This document shows, in pieces, positions 33,434 through 44,407 of a stretch of DNA of 45,384 nt. Position 1 is the first letter of the stretch. Every line of letters begins with the position of its first letter. Source of the DNA: Rhodoplanes sp. (GTDB lineage Bacteria > Pseudomonadota > Alphaproteobacteria > Rhizobiales > Xanthobacteraceae). Location: contig NZ_JACAAX010000054.1 in NCBI RefSeq assembly GCF_013377085.1, forward strand, positions 1-45,384. The letters run 5' to 3'. The position numbers and the translations under genes were made by a program. The notes under the pieces are model-generated. The model searched no databases. It was not told the origin of the DNA and saw nothing but the letters and a program-made list of their open reading frames with translations.

Positions 33434-35653
33434 TCAGAAACGCAGCGTCGCAAAGGCCCGGAAGCTGCGGCCCGGCAGCAGCACCTCGTCCTTGCGGAAC
33501 GAGACGCTGTTGCGGATGTCGTCGTTGAGCAGGTTGTCGCCGACACCGCCGACCGTGAAGGACGTGAAGGGCGAGCCCGGATCGCGAATCGCGCCGGTGT
33601 AGCTCAGCTCCGCCTTGAGCAGATTGTAGCCAGGCGTCGGCGTCTCGTTCTCGCCCGGATCGTTCTGCGCGAAGGCATGGATGAAGTTGACCCGCGCCAG
33701 CCAGTTGGCGTCACGCCACGACAGGCCGCCGCCGGCCCGCATCGGCGGAATACGCGGCACATTGGCGCCGTCCGTGAAGGTGGCGCGCAGATAATCGTAC
33801 TGGCCCTCGACCGTGACGACGCCGCCGTAGAGCCGCGCGACGTCGAGCTGCGAGTAGAGCTCGACACCCCGGAACGTCGCGTCGAGCTGACTATAGGTGA
33901 CCTGCAGGAATTCGCCGCCGGGTCCGGCCCGGCAGGACTCGAAGTCCCCGTCGCAGGTGTTGCCGGTGAACTGGCGGAAGATGTAGCCGTTGAAGCGGCG
34001 GTAATAGGCGTTCGCCTCGAAGCGCCAGTCGCCGAGGGCACGCTTGAGGCCGAGCTCGACGGCATTCATCTTCTCCTTCTGCAGATTGACGTCGCCGATC
34101 TCGAACGTGCCGGTGGCGTCGTGCGAGCCGTGGGCATAGAGCTCGAGCGGCCCGGGAGCGCGCTCCTTGTGCTCGGCCGTCAGCGTCGCGGTCAGGTTCC
34201 ATGGCAGGTCCTTCACCAGCGCGCCCGAGACGCTCATCGGCACGAAGCGGCGCGACGCATCGGTCGAGGTCGGATCGGTGCCGTCCGGCAGCAGGCCCGG
34301 AAACGTCACGGCGACGCCCGAGATCGCCACATGCTCGATGCGACCGGCCGCGACCAGCGACCAGGTCGGCGCGAAGCGGAGCTGCTCCATCACATAGGCG
34401 GCGGCGCGGTTGGTGGTGCTCGGCCCGATCAGGCTGCCGGCCTCGCCGGAGCTGTTGATGTCGCGGTGGCCGGTATCCGCCCCGAACACGCCGGTCAGTT
34501 CGCCGAGCCCGGTCGCGAGCGGCACGTGGCTCGCCTCGACCCGCGCCTCCTGCTGGCGGTTGACGAAGGTCGCGCGCACGCCGTCGGTGCCGTCATCGCC
34601 GAGGCCGATCTCGTTGTGCTGGTAGTTGGTCGCGCCCATCCAGTAGCGGAACGCGTCGAACGGCCCGTCGTTGGGACGCCATTCGCCGCGGCTCGTCACC
34701 TTGGTCTGCTCGAGCGACAGGCGGGTGTTGTTGATGGCGCTCTCGGTGCCGGGGACGTGATAGAGGCTCTCATAGTGCTGCACGGCCATGCCGGCGAAGC
34801 CGTTGTCGAAGAAGCGCGTCACGCCGGCCGCCTCGCCACCCGCCCGGAGCTTCGAGTTGAGCTGGACGCCGCCGGGGATCTGATAGTCGAGCGCGCGCCG
34901 GCCGAACGCGTCCATGTGGACGACCGTGTTGCCGTTGACGGCATCGACCAGGACGGCGCCGTCGTAGCTCTTGTCGACCGTCGCGGTGGCGCCACGGATC
35001 TCGCCGTGAATCCCCTGCGCCGGCAGCACGTCCGGGATGCGGTCGTTGCTGGCCGAGGCGATGCCGCCGATCGCCTGCGAGGAGTAGCGCAGCGTCCCCG
35101 GGCCGCGGATGATCTCGATCTTCTTGGCGGCGAGCGGATCGATCGGCACCGCATGGTCGTCGCCGAGATCGGAGACGTCGTGGGAGCCGATGCCGTTCTC
35201 CTGGACGCGCACGCGCACCGACTCGAGACCGCGGATCACCGGCCGGCTGGCGCCCGGCGCGAAGGTGGTCGAGGTGACGCCCGGCCGGGTGAACAGCGTG
35301 TCGCCGACCTGGGCGGTCGGATCGCGGGTGATCTGGTTGTCCGTCACCGTGGTGGCGGCGCCGGTCGAGGTCGCCTGGATGCCGGCCGGCGTTCCCTGCA
35401 GGGCCGTGGTGACGGGCTCGTTCCAGCGCGGCCCGGCGGGCGCCGCGACCGCGACCGGGGGGGTCGCGGCCGCGGTCGCCGACGGCGCGGCCCGCGGGCG
35501 GGTGCGCGCGCGCGCCGTGGGGGGCACCTTGGGCTTCGGCTTGGGCTTCGCCACTGTCACAGGCGGCAGATCAGCGGCCGGTTGCGCAATGGCTGGCGCG
35601 CCGAAAACCAGGACACTGGCGGCGCCGAGGAGCCAAAGCCGACGAAACTTCAT
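33434..35653 (-). CDS. TonB-dependent receptor, ZnuD-like (putative zinc uptake)
   Basis: A 739-residue outer-membrane receptor. A signal peptide (about 1-24, LLGAASVLVFGAPAIAQ) is followed by an unusual 60-residue linker rich in Pro, Lys, Arg and Ala (KPKPKPKV). The plug begins near residue 95. It has PGVTSTTFAPGASRPVIRGL, ENGIGSHDVSDLGDDHAVPI and IEIIRGPGTLRYSSQAIGG, the pattern of ZnuD-type receptors. The 22-strand barrel ends with Phe (RAFATLRF). The zinc assignment is supported by the plug motifs and by a Zur-like box 25 bases upstream of the start. It is divergent from a tonB-like gene, its energy partner. Confidence 0.85.
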   Translation of the reverse strand: MKFRRLWLLGAASVLVFGAPAIAQPAADLPPVTVAKPKPKPKVPPTARARTRPRAAPSATAAATPPVAVAAPAGPRWNEPVTTALQGTPAGIQATSTGAATTVTDNQITRDPTAQVGDTLFTRPGVTSTTFAPGASRPVIRGLESVRVRVQENGIGSHDVSDLGDDHAVPIDPLAAKKIEIIRGPGTLRYSSQAIGGIASASNDRIPDVLPAQGIHGEIRGATATVDKSYDGAVLVDAVNGNTVVHMDAFGRRALDYQIPGGVQLNSKLRAGGEAAGVTRFFDNGFAGMAVQHYESLYHVPGTESAINNTRLSLEQTKVTSRGEWRPNDGPFDAFRYWMGATNYQHNEIGLGDDGTDGVRATFVNRQQEARVEASHVPLATGLGELTGVFGADTGHRDINSSGEAGSLIGPSTTNRAAAYVMEQLRFAPTWSLVAAGRIEHVAISGVAVTFPGLLPDGTDPTSTDASRRFVPMSVSGALVKDLPWNLTATLTAEHKERAPGPLELYAHGSHDATGTFEIGDVNLQKEKMNAVELGLKRALGDWRFEANAYYRRFNGYIFRQFTGNTCDGDFESCRAGPGGEFLQVTYSQLDATFRGVELYSQLDVARLYGGVVTVEGQYDYLRATFTDGANVPRIPPMRAGGGLSWRDANWLARVNFIHAFAQNDPGENETPTPGYNLLKAELSYTGAIRDPGSPFTSFTVGGVGDNLLNDDIRNSVSFRKDEVLLPGRSFRAFATLRF

Positions 35654-35677
35654 TTTCCGGGTTCCCTGCTGCAAATT

Positions 35678-35692
35678 TGTTATGTTATTACA
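35678..35692. promoter_or_regulatory. Zur-like operator
   Basis: TGTTATGTTATTACA fits the Zur core TGTTAT-N3-ATAACA with one mismatch. The surrounding bases (CATTTC on the right) match the outer part of the known Zur palindrome. It is one of the few AT-rich patches in the region and lies between the ZnuD-like receptor and the tonB-like gene, 25 bases upstream of the receptor start. Binding is inferred. Confidence 0.55.
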
Positions 35693-35859
35693 TTTCGTAT
35701 GGAGATCACTGTCAATCCACCCCTGCCCGCCTCCGACCGATCCCGACGACGTTGTGGCCGGCACGACACAAATGGCCGCCCTCGCACCGGCAATCGGGCC
35801 CTGCTGGCTGACGGAGATGTCGCGCGCCCGGCTTGTCACACCGCACGGTCGCCCAGCTC

Positions 35860-36675
35860 ATGACGCTGACGGCGCAGCGCGACGAGCCGACCGGAACCGC
35901 GCGACCAGGCGACGCCACGCGATGGCGCGCCTGCGTTCTGTTGGCGGCGACCCTGCATGTCGCAGGCGCAGCGGCGCTGGTCGCGAGTGCGGCCGTTCCG
36001 GAGCCGGAGCAGGACGGCGGCGTGCCGGTCGTGATGGTCGAGATCGCGCTGGTCGCGGCAGCACCCGAGCCGGCGCCGGCCGAACTCGCGCCGGGCCCGA
36101 GCGCCGTCTCGGCGACCGAGCCCGACCGGACGGAGGCGCCACCGGAGACACCCCCAGCCGAGGCGCCAGTTCCCGAGCCTGTCGCCGCACCGGTGCCGCC
36201 CCCCGACCCTACGCCGCCGATCATCGAGCCAGATGCGCTGCCGGCGCCCACGCCCCCACCGCCGAAACCGGCCGCGATGGCAGCCGCCGAGGAACCGCCG
36301 GTCGCGACCGCGCCGCCGAGCGCCGCGGCCTCGGCGCCGAAGCCTGCGGTCGCCGCCGCCGGCACACGCACGCAAGCTGCGCCGGCCACCATCGCGCACT
36401 GGCAGACCCGGCTGCTCGCCCTGCTGCATCGCCACAAGCGCTATCCGGCGGCGGCCGGCGGCCGCACCGGAGTGACCCGTGTCGCCTTCACCATCGATCG
36501 CGAGGGCCGGCTGCAGCGCCGCGCGATCGCGACGAGCTCGGGCTCGGACGCGCTCGACGCCGAGGCACTCGCCTTGATCGACCGCGCCGGCCCCTTCCCG
36601 CCGCCGCCGGCCGAATTGCCCGACGCGGCCCTCTCCTTCGTCGTGCCGATCCGCTTCACGGCGAGCGGCGGCTGA
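35860..36675 (+). CDS. tonB: TonB-family energy transducer
   Basis: A 271-residue inner-membrane protein. A short cytoplasmic tail precedes the anchor helix (about 22-46, ACVLLAATLHVAGAAALVASAAV). It is followed by a long Pro/Ala/Glu-rich periplasmic spacer (50-175) and a TonB C-terminal domain from about 183 (WQTRLLALLHRHKRYPAAA, then GVTRVAFTIDREGRLQRRAI and ALIDRAGPFPPPP). It couples the proton-motive force, through ExbBD, to outer-membrane receptors. No exbBD genes are nearby. Its divergence from the ZnuD-like receptor suggests a dedicated partner. The ATG at 35860 lacks a clear Shine-Dalgarno. TTG at 35833 is an alternative. Confidence 0.85.
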   Translation: MTLTAQRDEPTGTARPGDATRWRACVLLAATLHVAGAAALVASAAVPEPEQDGGVPVVMVEIALVAAAPEPAPAELAPGPSAVSATEPDRTEAPPETPPAEAPVPEPVAAPVPPPDPTPPIIEPDALPAPTPPPPKPAAMAAAEEPPVATAPPSAAASAPKPAVAAAGTRTQAAPATIAHWQTRLLALLHRHKRYPAAAGGRTGVTRVAFTIDREGRLQRRAIATSSGSDALDAEALALIDRAGPFPPPPAELPDAALSFVVPIRFTASGG

Positions 36676-36717
36676 CCAGACGGACGACGCGCGCCCCGCC
36701 CGCCCGGATGCCGCGTC

Positions 36718-36734
36718 TTTATGAGATTCCTACA
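36718..36734. promoter_or_regulatory. Candidate KdpE binding site
   Basis: The 17-base stretch TTTATGAGATTCCTACA keeps the outer TTTAT and TACA and two central T residues of the E. coli KdpE site as I remember it (11 of 17 positions). It lies about 100 bases upstream of the first ORF of the kdp operon, where a KdpE site would be expected. Moderate to weak match. Confidence 0.3.
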
Positions 36735-36834
36735 CGCGCGGTCGTGGGGCCGTCTCGAAAACCTATGCCCCCGGTGGCACCTGTGGCATGGCCGGACACC
36801 CGATCGCTCCGGCCCGAACGATACGGAGACCCCC

Positions 36835-36918
36835 ATGATCGACATCGTGCTGCTGGCCCTCGGGCTCGCCTTCTTCGCCGCGTCGGTCGGCTACGCCGTC
36901 GTCTGCGAGCGGCTGTGA
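36835..36918 (+). CDS. 27-residue membrane mini-protein preceding kdpF
   Basis: The ORF encodes MIDIVLLALGLAFFAASVGY followed by AVVCERL: one hydrophobic helix and a short charged end. GGAG stands seven bases before the ATG, and the stop is seven bases before the kdpF start. It resembles KdpF in size and layout but is a separate ORF. Similar mini-ORFs occur just upstream of kdpF in other proteobacteria, as far as I recall. It is probably a small stabilising subunit of the Kdp complex. It is too short for most gene finders. Confidence 0.75.
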   Translation: MIDIVLLALGLAFFAASVGYAVVCERL

Positions 36919-36925
36919 GGACATC

Positions 36926-37015
36926 ATGATCATCGACTACGTGCTCGGCGCCATCGTGACGGCCGCCCTGTTGGCCTATCTGGGCTACGCCCTGGTCCGG
37001 CCCGAGCGATTCTGA
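36926..37015 (+). CDS. kdpF: Potassium-transporting ATPase subunit KdpF
   Basis: A 29-residue single-helix membrane peptide ([20 protein letters not shown], then YALVRPERF). The end LVRPERF is characteristic of KdpF, which binds and stabilises the KdpABC complex. GAGG lies five bases before the ATG, and kdpA starts ten bases after the stop. Confidence 0.9.
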   Translation: MIIDYVLGAIVTAALLAYLGYALVRPERF

Positions 37016-37025
37016 GGACACCACC

Positions 37026-38729
37026 ATGACCATCTCGGGCTGGGCCCAGATCCTGATCTTTTGTGCCATCGTCGTCGCGCTGGTGCCGCCGCTCGGCTGG
37101 TACATGACGCGCGTCTTTTCCGGCGAGCGCACGCCACTGACGCCGGTGCTGCGGCCGGTCGAGATCGCCTTCTACCGGCTCGCCGGAGTCGACGAGACCC
37201 GCGAGCAGGATTGGCTGACCTATACGATCGGCATGCTGCTGTTCCACGTCGCCGGCTTCCTGCTGCTCTACGGGCTGCTGCGCCTGCAGAACCTGCTGCC
37301 GTTCAATCCGCAGGAGATGGCGGCGATGCCGCCGGACCTCTCCTTCAACACCGCCGCGAGCTTCCTCACCAACACCAACTGGCAGAACTACGGCGGCGAG
37401 AGCACCGTCTCGTACCTGATCCAGATGGCCGGCCTCACGGTTCACAACTTCGTCTCGGCGGCGGCTGGCATCGCCATCGCGATCGCGCTGATCCGCGGCT
37501 TCGCCCGCGCGTCGGCCCGCACGGTCGGCAATTTCTGGGTCGATCTGGTGCGCTGCACCCTCTACGTGCTGCTGCCGATCTGCGTGATCATCACGCTGTT
37601 CCTGGTCTGGCAGGGCATGCCGCAGACGCTCGGCCCATATGTCGAGGCGACCACGCTGGAGGGCGCCAAGCAGACCATCGCGGTCGGCCCGGTGGCGTCC
37701 CAGGTGGCCATCAAGATGCTCGGCACCAATGGCGGCGGCTTCTTCAACGCCAACGCGGCGCACCCGTTCGAGAACCCGACGGCGCTGTCGAACCTCGTCC
37801 AGATGGTGGCGATCTTCGCGCTGGGCGCCGCGCTGACCAATGTGTTCGGCCGCATGGTCGGCGATCAGCGCCAGGGCTGGGCGATCCTCGCCGCGATGGG
37901 CGTGCTGTTCCTGGTCGGCGTCGGCGTGACCTACTGGGCGGAGGCGGCCGGCACCCATACGCTGAACGCGCTCGGCCTGACCGGCGGCAACATGGAAGGC
38001 AAGGAGACCCGCTTCGGCATCGCCCTGTCGGCGCTGTTCGCCGTGATCACCACGGCGGCCTCCTGCGGCGCCGTCAATGCCATGCACGACTCCTTCACGG
38101 CGCTGGGCGGCATGATCCCGATGGTCAACATGCAGCTCGGCGAGATCATCGTCGGCGGCGTCGGCGCCGGCCTCTACGGCATGCTGATGTTCGTCGTCAT
38201 CGCGGTCTTCGTGGCCGGCCTGATGGTCGGGCGCACGCCCGAATATGTCGGCAAGAAGATCGAGGCGCGCGAGGTCAAGATGGCGATGCTGGCCATCCTC
38301 TGCCTGCCGCTGATGATGCTCGGATGGACCGCCGTGGCCGTCGTCTACCCGCCGGCCGTCGCCTCGATGGGCAATGCCGGCCCGCACGGCTTCTCCGAGG
38401 TGCTGTACGCCTACTCGTCGCAGACGGCGAACAACGGCTCGGCTTTCGCGGGCCTCACCGGCAATACGCCGTTCTACAACCTGACCGGTGGCATTGCCAT
38501 GCTGGTCGGGCGCTTCTTCGTGATCATCCCGGCGTTGGCGATCGCCGGCTCGCTCGCGGCCAAGAAGATTGTTCCGGCCTCGGCCGGCACGTTCCCGACC
38601 GACGGCGGCCTGTTCGTCGGCCTCCTGGTCGGCGTGATCGTGATCGTCGGCGGCCTCACCTTCTTCCCGGCACTCGCGCTCGGCCCGGTGGTCGAGCAGG
38701 CCGCGATGTCGGCCGGCGACCTGTTCTGA
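37026..38729 (+). CDS. kdpA: Potassium-transporting ATPase subunit A, KdpA
   Basis: A 567-residue inner-membrane channel-like subunit that selects and binds K+ for the Kdp pump. Selectivity-filter-like segments are visible in each repeat, including [16 protein letters not shown] and [19 protein letters not shown]. There are about ten membrane helices, and the length is normal for the family. It is the third ORF of the kdp operon, with a GAGGA site before its start and a 20-base gap to kdpB. Expression is expected under K+ limitation through KdpD/KdpE. Confidence 0.97.
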   Translation: MTISGWAQILIFCAIVVALVPPLGWYMTRVFSGERTPLTPVLRPVEIAFYRLAGVDETREQDWLTYTIGMLLFHVAGFLLLYGLLRLQNLLPFNPQEMAAMPPDLSFNTAASFLTNTNWQNYGGESTVSYLIQMAGLTVHNFVSAAAGIAIAIALIRGFARASARTVGNFWVDLVRCTLYVLLPICVIITLFLVWQGMPQTLGPYVEATTLEGAKQTIAVGPVASQVAIKMLGTNGGGFFNANAAHPFENPTALSNLVQMVAIFALGAALTNVFGRMVGDQRQGWAILAAMGVLFLVGVGVTYWAEAAGTHTLNALGLTGGNMEGKETRFGIALSALFAVITTAASCGAVNAMHDSFTALGGMIPMVNMQLGEIIVGGVGAGLYGMLMFVVIAVFVAGLMVGRTPEYVGKKIEAREVKMAMLAILCLPLMMLGWTAVAVVYPPAVASMGNAGPHGFSEVLYAYSSQTANNGSAFAGLTGNTPFYNLTGGIAMLVGRFFVIIPALAIAGSLAAKKIVPASAGTFPTDGGLFVGLLVGVIVIVGGLTFFPALALGPVVEQAAMSAGDLF

Positions 38730-38749
38730 TCGGACCCCCGGAGCAATCC

Positions 38750-40873
<2,124 letters not shown>

Positions 40874-40900
40874 GGAGACTATCGAATGCCCAGCACTCCG

Positions 40901-41001
40901 TCATTCCGGGACGACGCGAAGCGTCGGACCCGGAATCCAGCGGCAGACTCGGAGTTCGGGTCTGGATTCCGGGTTCGCACCTTCGGTGCGCCCCGGAATG
41001 A
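40901..41001. repeat. Palindromic intergenic repeat between kdpB and kdpC
   Basis: A nested inverted element. The outer arms are TCATTCCGGG (40901-40910) and CCCCGGAATGA (40991-41001). Inner arms CCCGGAATCCAG and CTGGATTCCGGG lie near 40929-40972, and small stem-loops occur inside each half (GACGCGAAGCGTC; GCACCTTCGGTGC). It is a class of repeat common in alphaproteobacteria. It sits inside an operon, unlike most copies. Confidence 0.8.
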
Positions 41002-41037
41002 CCAAAACAACAGAATCCATTCCGAGGACGACTGACC

Positions 41038-41655
41038 ATGCTGAGAGAACTTCGCCCCGCTCTGGTGATGACCGTGACGCTCACGGTCCTCACCGGCCTC
41101 GCCTATCCGCTGGCCATGACGGGCCTCGCCGGCGTGCTGTTCCCCAGCCAGGCGGCCGGCAGCCTCGTCGTCGTCGACGGCAACGTGGTCGGCTCCAGCC
41201 TGATCGGCCAGAGCTTCACGGGCGAGCGCTACTTTCACGGGCGGCTCTCGGCCACCACGGCGGCCGACCCGGCCGACGCGACCAAGACGGTGCCGGCGCC
41301 GTACAATGCGTCGAACTCGATGGGCTCGAATCTCGGCCCGACCAGCAAGGCGCTGGCCGACCGCCTCGGCGACGACTTCGCGGCCCTGCGCAAGGAGAAT
41401 CCCGCAGCGCGCGTGCCGGTCGACCTGGTGACGACCTCGGGCAGCGGCCTCGACCCCGAGATCAGCCCCGACGCCGCCCTGTTCCAGGTGCCCCGGATCG
41501 CCCAGGCCCGCGGCCTGCCGGAGGACCAGGTCCGCCGGCTGGTCGAGGCGCAGGTCGAGCCGCCCCAGCTCGGCCTGATCGGCGAGCCGCGCGTGAACGT
41601 GCTCGCCCTCAACCTGGCGCTGGACCGGGCCGGCGCCCGCGCCGCCGCGCGGTGA
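41038..41655 (+). CDS. kdpC: Potassium-transporting ATPase subunit C, KdpC
   Basis: A 205-residue subunit with one N-terminal membrane helix (about 7-35, LVMTVTLTVLTGLAYPLAMTG region) and a periplasmic domain. Typical parts are GSSLIGQSFTGERYFHGRLSA, GSNLGPTSKALADR, TTSGSGLDPEISPDAA and EPRVNVLALNLAL. The family stabilises the pump and raises its affinity. GAGG lies ten bases before the ATG. The 164-base gap after kdpB is unusual, because kdpB and kdpC are normally close. The gap is filled by the palindromic repeat. Confidence 0.96.
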   Translation: MLRELRPALVMTVTLTVLTGLAYPLAMTGLAGVLFPSQAAGSLVVVDGNVVGSSLIGQSFTGERYFHGRLSATTAADPADATKTVPAPYNASNSMGSNLGPTSKALADRLGDDFAALRKENPAARVPVDLVTTSGSGLDPEISPDAALFQVPRIAQARGLPEDQVRRLVEAQVEPPQLGLIGEPRVNVLALNLALDRAGARAAAR

Positions 41656-41686
41656 CCGGCCCGATCCGGGCTGGTATGATGAGGGC

Positions 41687-44407
41687 ATGAGCGACCTGAG
41701 CCGCGACCCGCCGCGTCCGTCGCCGGAGGCCCTGCTCGAGGCCGCCCGGCAGGAGGAGGCGCGCGCCGGCCGGCTGAAGATCTTCGTCGGCGCCGCGCCC
41801 GGCGTCGGCAAGACCTACGCCATGCTGGAGGCGGCCCGCGCCAAGCTGCGCGACGGCGTCGACGTGGTGGTCGGCGTCGTCGAGACCCACGGCCGCGCCG
41901 AGACCGAGGCGCTCCTCGCCGGCCTGCCCGTGGTACCGCGCCGGGTCGTCTCCTACCGCGGCCACGACCTCGCCGAGATGGATCTCGACGCCGTGCTGAC
42001 GCGCCGGCCGGCGCTGGTGCTGGTCGACGAGCTCGCCCACACCAATGCGCCCGGCAGCCGCCATCCCAAGCGCCATCTCGACGTCGCCGAGCTGATCGAC
42101 AACGGCATCGACGTCTACACCACGGTCAACATCCAGCACATCGAGAGCCTGGTCGACGTCGTCGCCCAGATCACCGGCATAAGAGTCCGCGAGACCGTGC
42201 CGGACGCCGTGTTCGACCGCGCCGACGCGATCGAGCTGGTCGATCTCACGCCGGACGACCTGATCCAGCGCCTGAAGGAGGGCAAGGTCTATGTCCCCCG
42301 CCAGGCGGAGCGCGCGTTGGAGAATTTTTTCGCGCCCGCCAAGCTGACGGCGCTGCGCGAGCTGGCGCTGCGCCGCACCGCCGAGCGGGTCGACGAGCAG
42401 CTTCTCACCCAGATGCAGGCGCGCGCCATCTCGGGTCCCTGGGCGGCAGGCGAACGTGTGCTGGTCTGCGTCGGCACGGATCCGCGCGGCGCCGCCCTGG
42501 TGCGCTATGCGAGGCGCCTGTCCGACCGGCTGCACGCACCGTTCACGGCGCTGCATGTCGAGAGCCGCCGCGTCCGCCGGCTCGACGACGAGAAACGCGA
42601 CCGCATCGCCGACACGCTGCGGCTCGCCGGCACGCTCGGCGCCGAGACGATCACGATTCCGCCCGGCGACAAGCGTGCGGCCGACGACATCGTGCGCTTC
42701 GCTCAGGCGAACAACATCACCCAGATCGTCGTCGGCAAGTCGACGCGGTCGCGTTGGGCCGAGATGCTGCACGGCTCGGTCGTGCACGACCTGATCCGCC
42801 GCGCCGGTACCATCAGCGTCCATGTCATCGCCGGCGACGACCTCGTCGGCGAACCGGTGCCCAAGAAGACCGTGAAGGCCGCGGCCCGCAGCACCGACCT
42901 CGATCTCGCGGCCTGTGGCGTCGCGCTTGGCGCAGTCGCTCTGGCGCTCGCGGTCGGCATGCTGATCCATCCCTATTTAGGGATCGAGAACGTCGACCTC
43001 GTCTTTCTCACCGCCGTGGTCGGTGTCGCGGTCCGCTACGGACTGCTGCCGTCGCTGGTCGCCAGCGTCGCCGCGTCGCTGTGCTACAATTTCTTCTTCC
43101 TACCGCCGATCTACACCTTCACGATCGCCGACCCGACCAATGTCGCGGCGTTCTTCTTCTTCACCGTGCTGGCGATTCTGGTGTCCAACGTCGCGGCGCG
43201 CGTGCGCACCCAGGCGGTCGCCGCCATGGATCGCGCGCGAGAAACCGGCCAGCTCTACAGCTTCAGCCGCAAGCTCGCCGGCGTCGGCGCGCTCGACGAC
43301 GTGCTGTGGGCGACCGCCTATCAGATCGCCCTGATGCTGAAGGTGCGGGTCGTCGTGCTGCTGCCCGAGGACGGCACGGTCACGGTCAGGGCCGGCTATC
43401 CGCCCGAGGACCGGCTCGACGACAAGGATCTCGCCGCGGCGAGCTGGGCGTGGGAGAACGACCGGCCGGCCGGGCGCGGCTCCGACACGCTGCCCGGCGC
43501 GACGCGGCTGTTCCTGCCGATGCGCACCGGGCGCGGCGCCGTCGGCATGATCGGCATCGACAGCGACAAGCCCGGACCGCTGCTGACCCCGGACGAGCGG
43601 CGGCTGCTCGACGCGCTGATCGACCAGGGGGCGCTGGCGATCGAGCGCGTCCATCTGGTCGAGGACATCGACCAGGCCAAACGCAGCCTGGAGACAGACC
43701 GGCTGCGGGCCGCCCTGCTCACCTCGATCTCGCACGATCTCAAGACGCCGCTCGCCGCCGTGCTGGGCGCCGCCAGCACGCTGCGCGACCTCTCCGGCGC
43801 GCTCGATGCGCGGCAGAAGACCGAGCTCATCGCCACCGTGATCGACGAGTCGGAGCGCCTCAACCGGTTCATCGTCAACCTGCTCGACATGACGCGGCTC
43901 GAATCCGGCGCAGTCGCCCCCAACACGGCGCTGCACGATCTCGGCGAGATCGTCGGTAGCGCGTTGCGCCGTGCCGCGAAGATCCTCGTCAGGCACAAGG
44001 TCGAGGTGATGCTGGCCCCCGACCTGCCGATGCTGGCGCTCGACGCCGTGCTGTTCGAGCAGGCGCTGTTCAACCTGCTCGACAATGCCGCCAAATACGC
44101 CCCCGAGGACACCACGGTGCACATCATCGCGGCGCGCCAGAACGACCAGGTGCGCATCGAAATCGTCGACGAGGGGCCCGGCATTCCGCCCGCCGATGTC
44201 GAGCATGTGTTCGACAAGTTCTTCCGTGCCCAGAAGGGCGACCACGTGCGGGCCGGTACCGGCCTCGGGCTGGCCATCGCGCGCGGCTTCGTCGAAGCCA
44301 TGAACGGCACCATCACGGCCGGCAACCGTACCGACCGGTCGGGCGCCGTGCTCGCCATCACGCTGCCGGTGCCCCCCGCGTCGACCCGCCTGGACACCGC
44401 CGCATGA
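41687..44407 (+). CDS. kdpD: Osmosensitive K+ channel sensor histidine kinase, KdpD
   Basis: A 906-residue membrane kinase, of normal length. The N-terminal KdpD domain has the Walker A-like motif GAAPGVGKTY at about 34-43. A Usp domain follows at about 250-375. Four membrane helices lie at about 405-510, then a GAF-like domain (about 525-660). The HisKA region carries the phosphorylated His683 in SISHDLKTPL. The HATPase domain has DNAAKYA and DEGPGIPP, and GTGLGLAIARGF. It senses K+ and turgor and phosphorylates KdpE. It starts 31 bases after kdpC and overlaps kdpE by four bases. Confidence 0.96.
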   Translation: MSDLSRDPPRPSPEALLEAARQEEARAGRLKIFVGAAPGVGKTYAMLEAARAKLRDGVDVVVGVVETHGRAETEALLAGLPVVPRRVVSYRGHDLAEMDLDAVLTRRPALVLVDELAHTNAPGSRHPKRHLDVAELIDNGIDVYTTVNIQHIESLVDVVAQITGIRVRETVPDAVFDRADAIELVDLTPDDLIQRLKEGKVYVPRQAERALENFFAPAKLTALRELALRRTAERVDEQLLTQMQARAISGPWAAGERVLVCVGTDPRGAALVRYARRLSDRLHAPFTALHVESRRVRRLDDEKRDRIADTLRLAGTLGAETITIPPGDKRAADDIVRFAQANNITQIVVGKSTRSRWAEMLHGSVVHDLIRRAGTISVHVIAGDDLVGEPVPKKTVKAAARSTDLDLAACGVALGAVALALAVGMLIHPYLGIENVDLVFLTAVVGVAVRYGLLPSLVASVAASLCYNFFFLPPIYTFTIADPTNVAAFFFFTVLAILVSNVAARVRTQAVAAMDRARETGQLYSFSRKLAGVGALDDVLWATAYQIALMLKVRVVVLLPEDGTVTVRAGYPPEDRLDDKDLAAASWAWENDRPAGRGSDTLPGATRLFLPMRTGRGAVGMIGIDSDKPGPLLTPDERRLLDALIDQGALAIERVHLVEDIDQAKRSLETDRLRAALLTSISHDLKTPLAAVLGAASTLRDLSGALDARQKTELIATVIDESERLNRFIVNLLDMTRLESGAVAPNTALHDLGEIVGSALRRAAKILVRHKVEVMLAPDLPMLALDAVLFEQALFNLLDNAAKYAPEDTTVHIIAARQNDQVRIEIVDEGPGIPPADVEHVFDKFFRAQKGDHVRAGTGLGLAIARGFVEAMNGTITAGNRTDRSGAVLAITLPVPPASTRLDTAA

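Noticed and set aside
37061-38749. Upstream frame continuous with kdpB that would fuse it to about 560 extra residues
   Set aside because: This portion lies out of frame over kdpA and has no domain. The kdpB ATG at 38750 has a good ribosome site and the normal N-terminus.
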